Origin: Pseudomonadota bacterium
GTDB lineage: Bacteria > Pseudomonadota > Gammaproteobacteria > Burkholderiales > Burkholderiaceae_E
Assembly: GCA_023389055.1 (NCBI GenBank)
Contig: JAEWFA010000064.1
Coordinates: 1-61,976, forward strand
Length of the DNA stretch: 61,976 nt
Reading direction: 5' to 3'
Numbering within the stretch: the stretch's first letter is position 1; each line of letters begins with the position of its first letter. The translations under genes were made by a program, and so were the position numbers. Below the pieces are notes generated by a model. It was not told the DNA's origin. It ran no database searches and saw only the letters and a list, made by a program, of their open reading frames with translations. Below are positions 56,397 through 61,976 of this stretch, in pieces.

Positions 56397-57292
56397 TCCT
56401 GCGGCCGCCTCGCGTGCTTCTGCAGGAATCCGACGATCTCGGGGACTCGCAGCTGCGGCTCGCGGGGGTCCGATCCGCTCTGCACGCGATTCATCCACTC
56501 GAGGTTCTCGCGCATGCGCGCCACGACCCGCGGCCATTCCTCGGCGGTGTGCTGCGACGGGTCGGGCAGCGCGTGGCACTGGCTGCACGCCTGGGCGAAC
56601 ACGCGGCCGGCACCACGCTCGAGCGCGCGGCCCAGTTCCGGGTCGGCCTGCGCGTCGAGGCCGCGCTGCGCGTGCCGCTGCAGGTACGCGACGATCTCGC
56701 GCTCCTCGTCGGCGCTCGGTGCCGCCATCGGCCGCTCGCCGATGCCGGGCGCGCGCATCAGGTCTGCCATCAGCGGGCCGAGGTTTCCGCGCCCCTCCAT
56801 GCGCGGCACCATCCGTTGCACGACACCGGGCCAGCCTTGCGCATCGTGCATCGCCGGATTGGGCAGGTTGTGGCATTGCACGCAGTAGAGCGCCACCAGC
56901 CGCGCCCCGCGCGAATCGGGCTGCGGCAACTGCGCCGGGCGCACGCGATCGGGCAGGATTCGCAGCAGCATCGCGCCGTGGCTGCTTCGCTCCCATCGTT
57001 CGCGCGATGCCTGCGCCAGTCGTTCGAGTTCCTCGGCGGACAACGCGCGTTCGTCGACGCGATCCGCCTGCGACGACGGCCTGGCCGGCGGGCGTCGCTC
57101 GATCGCCCGCGTGACGACATCGGGCGACTCCACTGGCGGCGTCGTCACCGAAGCCGCGTCGACGCGCGTCTCGACGAGGGCGGCGACGCCGACGATCGCA
57201 CCGCCCACGGCAAGTGCCAGCGCCGCAAGGCGCGGCGCGCCACGCAGCGCCACCCTGGCGCGGCGACGGACCGCATCGTGCCGCCGACGCAT
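56393..57292 (-). CDS. Membrane-anchored di-heme cytochrome c
   Basis: A 299-residue protein with a basic N-terminus, one hydrophobic anchor (about residues 20-42) and two cytochrome c domains. The heme motifs are CVQCH and CSQCH, each followed by LP(N/D)P and a WP.VV.RM segment (GWPGVVQRM, EWPRVVARM), so the two domains are repeats of one another. Substrate partners are not evident; it may donate to a terminal oxidase such as the one in this window. Its N-terminal anchor implies a periplasmic location. It overlaps the DUF2905 gene by 4 bases and follows the MidA gene by 10. Confidence 0.85.
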   Translation of the reverse strand: MRRRHDAVRRRARVALRGAPRLAALALAVGGAIVGVAALVETRVDAASVTTPPVESPDVVTRAIERRPPARPSSQADRVDERALSAEELERLAQASRERWERSSHGAMLLRILPDRVRPAQLPQPDSRGARLVALYCVQCHNLPNPAMHDAQGWPGVVQRMVPRMEGRGNLGPLMADLMRAPGIGERPMAAPSADEEREIVAYLQRHAQRGLDAQADPELGRALERGAGRVFAQACSQCHALPDPSQHTAEEWPRVVARMRENLEWMNRVQSGSDPREPQLRVPEIVGFLQKHARRPQE

Positions 57293-57302
57293 CCCGCGCC
57301 TG

Positions 57303-58520
57303 CTACAGCGACGCCCGCCGGTCGCGCGTGCGGAACCCGATCGCCTCGTCCGGCACTCCGCGGCCGAACGCGATCACCTTGAACAACTCTCCCATCTCCG
57401 CCTCCGAGAGCAGCCGCTGGACCGCCTGCGTTTCGCGCGTCCACGCGCGAAGATCGTCGCGCGGAATCGCCGCGCAGGCGTCGAGCAACCCGCAGTCGAG
57501 CAGGAATCGGGCCTGCGATGCGAAGCCGAGCGCATCGAGTCCGGCGCGCGCCGCGGCGTCGGCGATCCCGGTGAAGTCGACGTGAGCGGTGATGTCCTGC
57601 AGCCCGGGCCACCGGAACGGATCGTCGTGCGAACGATGACGGAAATGGCAGCGCAACGTGCCCAGATCGCGCTGTGGGTGATAGAACTCCCGACGCGGGA
57701 AACCGTAGTCGACGAGCAGCATCGCACCGCGCGCGAGCCGCCCGCCGACAGTGGCGACCCACGCCTCGGCCTGCTCGCCGAGCTCCGAGACGTAGCTCTG
57801 CGGGTTGGGCTCGCCGAGCGTGCCATCGACGCCGGCGTCGAACGCGCCGTCAACGCCGGCGCTCCAGGCCTCGTGCAGCCGATCCCGCACTGTCGCGGCG
57901 AGACGCTCGTCGGCCGCACGCTCGGCCCACCCCAGCGCATCGCCCTGCGCTCGACCCACGCCACGCTCGAGCACCTCGCCCCCATTGCGACGAAAGACGC
58001 GCACCGGCATCGCATCGAGCACCTCGTTGGCGAGCACGACGCCTTCGATGCGTCGGGGAAGCGCGTCGAGCCAGCGCACCCGCGCGAGCAGATCGTCGCC
58101 GGCCGCGCCGATCGTCGCGCGCTGGCGCTCGCGCAGCCTGGCCGACAGCTCGACGATCGCGTAGTTGCGCGGCAGCGCGTCGGCATCGCGCAGCGCCGAC
58201 AGGACCTGGGCGGCAAGCATGCCCGAGCCGGCGCCGAACTCGACGATTTCGCCGTCGCCATCGAGCCACTGCGCGCACTGCGCGGCGATGCAGCGCCCGA
58301 ACAGCGACGACATCTCGGGCGCAGTGACGAAATCGCCCTCGGCGCCGAACACCCGGTTCGGCCCCGTGTAGTAGCCGATGCCGGGCTCGTAGAGCGCGCG
58401 TTGCATGTAGCGGTCGAAACCGATCCAGCCGCCGGCGGCGTCGATCTCTGCCGCGATGCGCCGCACGAGTTCGCGCGAGTCGGCAAGCGCAGTCTCCGGA
58501 AGATCTTCCGGCAGATTCAC
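57303..58520 (-). CDS. MidA/NDUFAF7-family SAM-dependent methyltransferase
   Basis: A 405-residue COG1565 protein; the mitochondrial homologue NDUFAF7 methylates an arginine of complex I. The start is GTG at 58520 (VNLPEDLPETALADS), overlapping the acyltransferase stop (GTGA). Features are FDRYMQRALYEPGIGYY, DFVTAPEMSSLFGRC, VEFGAGSGMLAAQVL (SAM motif I), LANEVLDAMPV and LLVDYGFPR. An insert near residues 225-240 contains a doubled AGVDG repeat. The bacterial substrate is unknown. Confidence 0.9.
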   Translation of the reverse strand: MNLPEDLPETALADSRELVRRIAAEIDAAGGWIGFDRYMQRALYEPGIGYYTGPNRVFGAEGDFVTAPEMSSLFGRCIAAQCAQWLDGDGEIVEFGAGSGMLAAQVLSALRDADALPRNYAIVELSARLRERQRATIGAAGDDLLARVRWLDALPRRIEGVVLANEVLDAMPVRVFRRNGGEVLERGVGRAQGDALGWAERAADERLAATVRDRLHEAWSAGVDGAFDAGVDGTLGEPNPQSYVSELGEQAEAWVATVGGRLARGAMLLVDYGFPRREFYHPQRDLGTLRCHFRHRSHDDPFRWPGLQDITAHVDFTGIADAAARAGLDALGFASQARFLLDCGLLDACAAIPRDDLRAWTRETQAVQRLLSEAEMGELFKVIAFGRGVPDEAIGFRTRDRRASL

Positions 58521-59434
58521 GCAAGGACCTCTTCGCGCTGCGATGCCTGCAGCAACGCGTCGATCCGGCCGTCCTTCTCCTGCCACAACTCGTGCAACCA
58601 GGCCTGCACGCGCTTGCGCGCGCGCGAGTCGGTCATCGCGTCGGCCCGGAAGAAGTCGACCGGAATGGGGCGGCGCGCGACGCGCACGACGATTCGATCG
58701 ACGTCGCCACGCAGGAACTGCCAGAAGGTGGGCACGCCGCCCGGGTAGACGATCGTCACGTCGATCAGCGAATCGAAGCGCTCGCCGAGCGCATTCAACG
58801 TCAGCGCCAGCGCGCCCGACTTCGGCTTGAGCAGGTGCCGATACGGCGAACGCTGCGCATCGTGCTTCTCGCGCGTGAACCGCGTCCCCTCGACGAAGTT
58901 CATCACGCTGGTCGGAAGCCGCGCGAATTTCTCGCAGGCGCGCCGCGTCGTCTCCAGATCCTCGAGGCGCTTCTCCGGATGCTTGCGCAGGTACTGGTCG
59001 GAGTGCCGACGCATGAACGGGAAATCGAGCGCCCACCATGCCAGCCCCATGACCGGCACGTAGATCAACTCGTACTTCAGGAAGAACTTCATCAACGGGA
59101 TCCGCCGGTTCAGAAGCCGCTGCAGCACGAGGATGTCGACCCACGACTGATGGTTGCAGCTGACCAGGTACCAACCGCGCGGATCGAGTCGCTCGAGGCC
59201 TTCGACGTCCCATACGGTGGGTTGCGTCAGCCGCATCCACGCGTTGTTGCCGGCAATCCACCGCGTGGCGATTCCATTGAGCAGGGGGTCGATCGCCGTG
59301 CGAACGCGCTCGAAAGGCAGCAGCAGCTTCAGCAGGGCGAACAGGAACAGCAGCCCGCACCAGAACAGCGTGTTGACGACGAGCAGCGACACGGCGACCG
59401 CGGCGCGAACGACCGGTGGCAGGAAGGCGAGCAT
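58517..59434 (-). CDS. PlsC-like acyltransferase (YihG type)
   Basis: A 305-residue membrane acyltransferase of the 1-acyl-glycerol-3-phosphate family. From the ATG at 59434 it has an N-terminal hydrophobic region (about 5-45), the HX4D motif NHQSWVD, and the later EGTRFT motif. Sequence style (KYELIYVPVMGLAWWALDFPFMRRH) is that of the YihG/YihG-like branch. It is divergent from the pteridine reductase gene. Confidence 0.9.
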   Translation of the reverse strand: MLAFLPPVVRAAVAVSLLVVNTLFWCGLLFLFALLKLLLPFERVRTAIDPLLNGIATRWIAGNNAWMRLTQPTVWDVEGLERLDPRGWYLVSCNHQSWVDILVLQRLLNRRIPLMKFFLKYELIYVPVMGLAWWALDFPFMRRHSDQYLRKHPEKRLEDLETTRRACEKFARLPTSVMNFVEGTRFTREKHDAQRSPYRHLLKPKSGALALTLNALGERFDSLIDVTIVYPGGVPTFWQFLRGDVDRIVVRVARRPIPVDFFRADAMTDSRARKRVQAWLHELWQEKDGRIDALLQASQREEVLA

Positions 59435-59491
59435 GGGATGCACGACGTGCGCGGAAGCGTCGATCGTACCAGCCGCTTGCGCCGGATGCCG

Positions 59492-59497
59492 TACACT
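59492..59497 (+). promoter_or_regulatory. Candidate -10 of the pteridine reductase-folB-ttcA operon
   Basis: TACACT in CGTACACTCGT ends 9 bases before the ATG, without a Shine-Dalgarno, as at recQ and pdxH. Confidence 0.42.
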
Positions 59498-59506
59498 CGT
59501 CGCTCC

Positions 59507-60250
59507 ATGCCTCCGAATCGCGTCGTCCTCGTCACCGGCGCGGCGCGTCGCATCGGCGCGCAGATCGCCACGCACCTGCATGCGAGCGGCGCCGACGTCG
59601 CGATCCATTGCCGGCATTCGGTCGCGCAGGCCGCGGCGCTCGTCGCGCGGCTGAACGCCGCGCGCGCCGATTCGGCTCGCGCCTTCGAAGCCGACCTCTC
59701 GCAGGCCGCCGCCTGCGAGCGGCTGGTCAAGGCGAGCGGCGACTGGCACGGCCGCATCGACGCCCTCGTGAACAATGCGTCGACCTTCCTGCGCACGCCG
59801 GCCGGCTCGGTCGACGAGCCGCTGTGGGCATCGATCGTCGACGGCAACTTGAAGGCGGCTTTCTTCACGAGCCAGGCTGCAGTGCCGTGGCTGCGCGCGA
59901 CCAGAGGCGCCATCGTCAACGTCACCGACGCGCGCGCCGATCGCCCGCTGGCCGGCTTCTCCGTCTATGCGGCGGCGAAAGCCGGTATCGTCGCGCTCAC
60001 GCGCGCGATGGCGCTCGAACTCGCGCCGGCGGTGCGCGTGAACGCCGTTGCGCCGGGCTCGCTCGACTGGCCCGAGCACGAGGTGTTCACCGACGCCGAG
60101 CAGCGCGCGATCGAGGCTGCGATCCCGTTGCGGCGCATCGGCACGGGCGAGGACGTCGCGCGCGCGATCGCCTTCCTGATCGACGATGCCGACTACGTGA
60201 CCGGACACGTCCTGCACGTCGACGGCGGCAGCTCCCTCGTTTCGCGCTGA
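59507..60250 (+). CDS. Pteridine reductase (SDR family)
   Basis: A 247-residue short-chain dehydrogenase. The cofactor loop is VTGAARRIGAQIA, where TGxxRRxG with an Arg is the mark of PTR1/FolM-type pteridine reductases. VNNASTF and the catalytic YAAAK (SVYAAAKAG) follow; the end has HVLHVDGGSSL. It precedes folB by 11 bases, so a role in dihydrofolate or dihydromonapterin reduction fits. No folA-like gene is in the window. Confidence 0.9.
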   Translation: MPPNRVVLVTGAARRIGAQIATHLHASGADVAIHCRHSVAQAAALVARLNAARADSARAFEADLSQAAACERLVKASGDWHGRIDALVNNASTFLRTPAGSVDEPLWASIVDGNLKAAFFTSQAAVPWLRATRGAIVNVTDARADRPLAGFSVYAAAKAGIVALTRAMALELAPAVRVNAVAPGSLDWPEHEVFTDAEQRAIEAAIPLRRIGTGEDVARAIAFLIDDADYVTGHVLHVDGGSSLVSR

Positions 60251-60261
60251 AAGAACAAGCC

Positions 60262-60648
60262 ATGACAACCGACATCGACGCTTTTCCCGACTGCTATCGG
60301 GTCCTCGTGCAGGACATCGAGATCGACTGCTATCTCGGCGTCTACGAGCGCGAGCAGGCCAAGCGCCGCCCGATCGTCGTCGACGTCGAGCTGTACGTGC
60401 CCGACGTCACGCGCGAGCGCAGGCGCGACCTGCTCTCCGAGACCGTCAACTACGAGCGCGTCGTCGAGGCGGTCGAGCGACTGGTCGGCGGCGACCGGCG
60501 GTTCCGGCTGGTCGAGACCATTTGCGGCGAACTCGCCGACGAACTGGCGAAGCTGCCCGGCCTGCGCGCGCTGAAGGTATCGGTGACCAAGCCGCAACCG
60601 CTGCCGCGCGCGCGATCGGTTCGCGTCGAAGTGTGGAGGCACGCGTGA
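60262..60648 (+). CDS. folB: Dihydroneopterin aldolase
   Basis: Cleaves dihydroneopterin to 6-hydroxymethyl-dihydropterin in folate synthesis. The 128-residue protein has VQDIEIDCYLGVYERE, the catalytic Glu and Tyr region ETVNYERVVEAV, and ETICGELADEL followed by KVSVTKPQPL, all family signatures. Its stop overlaps the ttcA start (GTGA). Confidence 0.94.
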   Translation: MTTDIDAFPDCYRVLVQDIEIDCYLGVYEREQAKRRPIVVDVELYVPDVTRERRRDLLSETVNYERVVEAVERLVGGDRRFRLVETICGELADELAKLPGLRALKVSVTKPQPLPRARSVRVEVWRHA

Positions 60649-61583
60649 GCCGAGCCGAAGGCGAACGGCAGGCGCACAAGCTCGCCTACGAGCGCAACAA
60701 GCTGCACAAGCGGCTGCTGCGACTGACCGGCGAGGCGATCGTCGACTTCGGGATGATCGAAGCCGGCGACCGAGTGATGGTGTGCCTGTCCGGCGGCAAG
60801 GACAGCTACGCGCTGCTCGACCTGCTGCGCACCTTGCGCGCACGCGCCCCGATCGACTTCGAGATCGTCGCGGTGAACCTCGACCAGAAGCAGCCGGGCT
60901 TTCCCGAGCACGTGCTGCCCGACTACCTGCGAGCGCTCGACGTGCCCTTCCACATCGAAGCGCAGGACACCTACTCGATCGTCACCCGCGTGATTCCGCA
61001 GGGACGCACGATGTGCTCGCTGTGCTCGCGACTGCGGCGAGGCATCCTCTACCGCGTCGCCGACGAGCTGGGCGCGACGAAGATCGCGCTCGGCCATCAC
61101 CGCGACGACATCCTGGAGACCTTCTTTTTGAACCTGTTCTTCGGCGGCAGGCTGAAGTCGATGCCGCCGAAGCTCGTCTCCGACGACGGACGGCACGTCG
61201 TCATCCGTCCGCTCGCATACGTGAAGGAGGAGGACCTCGCCGCCTACGCCGCCTGGCGCGCGTTCCCGATCATTCCGTGCAACCTGTGCGGCTCGCAGGA
61301 GAACCTGAAGAGGCGCGAGATCAAGCAGATGCTGCGCGAGTGGGAACGACGCCATCCGGGGCGCGTCGAGAACGTGTTCGCCTCGCTCGGACGCGTAGTT
61401 GCGTCGCACCTGCTCGATCGCACGGCGTGGGATTTCGCGGCGCTGCGCGCCACCGGAGAGCCGTTCGCCGACGGCGATCGGGCCTTCGATCCGGATCCCG
61501 AGTTCGAGCGCCCGCCGACTGGCAGCGGAATCGAGCCGAGAAGCGAGCGCCGCCGAGAGGATGCAGGCTCATACGAGTCATAG
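60645..61583 (+). CDS. ttcA: tRNA 2-thiocytidine biosynthesis protein TtcA
   Basis: Fe-S enzyme that thiolates C32 of certain tRNAs. The GTG at 60645 overlaps the folB stop; the product is 312 residues. The PP-loop is CLSGGKDSYALL. The cluster cysteines are in MCSLCSRLRRGILY (CxxC) and CNLCGSQENLKR. GHHRDDILETFFLNLFFGG is also diagnostic. The last 40 residues are low-complexity and charged (DPDPEFERPPTGSG...). Confidence 0.95.
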   Translation: MSRAEGERQAHKLAYERNKLHKRLLRLTGEAIVDFGMIEAGDRVMVCLSGGKDSYALLDLLRTLRARAPIDFEIVAVNLDQKQPGFPEHVLPDYLRALDVPFHIEAQDTYSIVTRVIPQGRTMCSLCSRLRRGILYRVADELGATKIALGHHRDDILETFFLNLFFGGRLKSMPPKLVSDDGRHVVIRPLAYVKEEDLAAYAAWRAFPIIPCNLCGSQENLKRREIKQMLREWERRHPGRVENVFASLGRVVASHLLDRTAWDFAALRATGEPFADGDRAFDPDPEFERPPTGSGIEPRSERRREDAGSYES

Positions 61584-61674
61584 GACCGGCATGAGCCACG
61601 GCACCCGCCGGCTGACGCGAGCGGTTCTGTTCGATTTTCGCGCGTTTCCGCGGACGTCGTGCCCCACCCTGTCG

Positions 61675-61699
61675 GAATCGCGCGAAATCCGCGCGATTC
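61675..61699. repeat. Perfect 10-bp inverted repeat after ttcA
   Basis: GAATCGCGCG / CGCGCGATTC with a 5-nt AAATC loop. It lies 92 bases after the ttcA stop. There is no T-run, so it is not a standard terminator. Confidence 0.65.
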
Positions 61700-61920
61700 G
61701 GTTCGCCGAGTCGACGACACGCGTGTCGCCCGCCGGAGGAGCCACGCTGCACCTGCGCGCGACGGCGGGCGCTGAGCGGCCGCTGCGGGGCGGGGCAAGG
61801 GCGCTGTGCGCCGACGGCGAGGGGGCGCGCCGGCAAGGGGCTGCCCATGGGGCGAAGTCTGCGGCGCCGAGCAGCGCAGCCTCGGGGTCCGCGCGCGCAG
61901 CGCGCTTCGTACCTCTGACT

Positions 61921-61975
61921 CGCGGCCGCATGTCTGAGCGGAGCGAGCGAAGCTCGCGCAGCGAGTTCGGCCGCG
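61921..61975. repeat. Nested palindromic element at the window edge
   Basis: An outer stem CGCGGCCG (61921-61928) / CGGCCGCG (61968-61975) encloses an inner hairpin GCGAGC-GAA-GCTCGC (61943-61957). The sequence style, TGAGCGGAGCGAG..., resembles extragenic repeats I associate with Burkholderiales intergenic regions; the copy number cannot be checked here. Confidence 0.45.
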
Positions 61976-61976
61976 C

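Larger units (their letters stand above)
61584..61976. other. Non-coding region at the window end
   Basis: No gene is recognised in these 393 bases; open frames on either strand have Arg/Pro/Ala-biased composition typical of antisense or non-coding G+C-rich DNA. The region contains strong inverted repeats (61675-61699 and 61921-61975). Confidence 0.6.

Noticed and set aside
61578..61931. Minus-strand open frame of 117 codons at the window end
   Set aside because: Arg/Ala/Ser-biased, overlaps inverted repeats, no Shine-Dalgarno and no similarity I can recognise.
1..61976. tRNA, rRNA, CRISPR array or insertion sequence
   Set aside because: No cloverleaf with T-loop and CCA context, no rRNA core sequence, no regularly spaced repeats and no transposase-like frame were recognised. 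This was a reading by eye; tRNAscan and Infernal would be decisive.

Overview
The window is a stretch of bacterial chromosome with very high G+C, strong G/C preference at third codon positions and tightly packed operons. Gene content and order point to a betaproteobacterium, most likely Burkholderiales. Pointers are a coxBA-ctaG-DUF2970-coxC operon preceded by DUF2244, a bioC/comF/trmL block, rhodanese-grxC-secB-gpsA, gpmA-ctpA-moeB, argB-HAD-slmA, hslVU near dksA, metK divergent from two lipid A acyltransferases, and an SAH riboswitch before ahcY-tlyA-metF. No rRNA, tRNA, CRISPR array, prophage or insertion sequence was recognised. The genus cannot be told from the sequence alone.

Layout. 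1-5404: cytochrome c oxidase operon on the minus strand, including a 33-codon membrane protein hidden between ctaD and ctaG, with a good promoter at 5376-5404. 5406-13706: housekeeping genes (bioC, comF, trmL, gpsA, SH3 protein, secB, grxC, rhodanese, gpmA, ctpA, moeB). 13758-19332: recQ, a Tat-exported aldo/keto reductase, an NTP-exchanger-like carrier and a RhlE-type helicase. 19530-22072: small membrane protein, slmA, HAD nucleotidase, argB. 22152-31154: an accessory catabolic island, a LysR regulator followed by a complete protocatechuate 4,5-cleavage pathway (dioxygenase ligAB, dehydrogenase ligC, PDC hydrolase ligI, tautomerase galD-like, hydratase ligJ, aldolase ligK) plus two genes of unknown role, a DUF1932 dehydrogenase and an aldo/keto reductase. 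Together they should convert protocatechuate to pyruvate and oxaloacetate. No transporter gene is present. 31165-40709: hslUV, a doubled STAS protein, dksA, a COG0523 GTPase, xerC, DUF484, dapF and two LpxL-type acyltransferases, all on the minus strand.

40754-51406 is the most interesting part. The S-adenosylmethionine cycle (metK; ahcY-tlyA-metF behind a clear SAH riboswitch) is interleaved with cyclic-di-GMP proteins. Two paralogous DUF3391/HD-GYP proteins flank ahcY-tlyA-metF, and both have lost the histidine of the HD motif. They are followed by a protein with an intact EAL domain behind a degenerate GGDEF. 51375-61583 returns to housekeeping: 5-FTHF cyclo-ligase, slt, an NDUFA9-like protein, cca, DUF2905, a di-heme cytochrome c, a MidA/NDUFAF7 methyltransferase, an acyltransferase, pteridine reductase, folB and ttcA. 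The last 393 bases are non-coding and rich in inverted repeats.

A pattern across the window: six genes (bioC, recQ, hslV, dapF, pdxH, pteridine reductase) have a -10-like hexamer only 6-10 nt before the start codon and no Shine-Dalgarno, which suggests leaderless transcripts.
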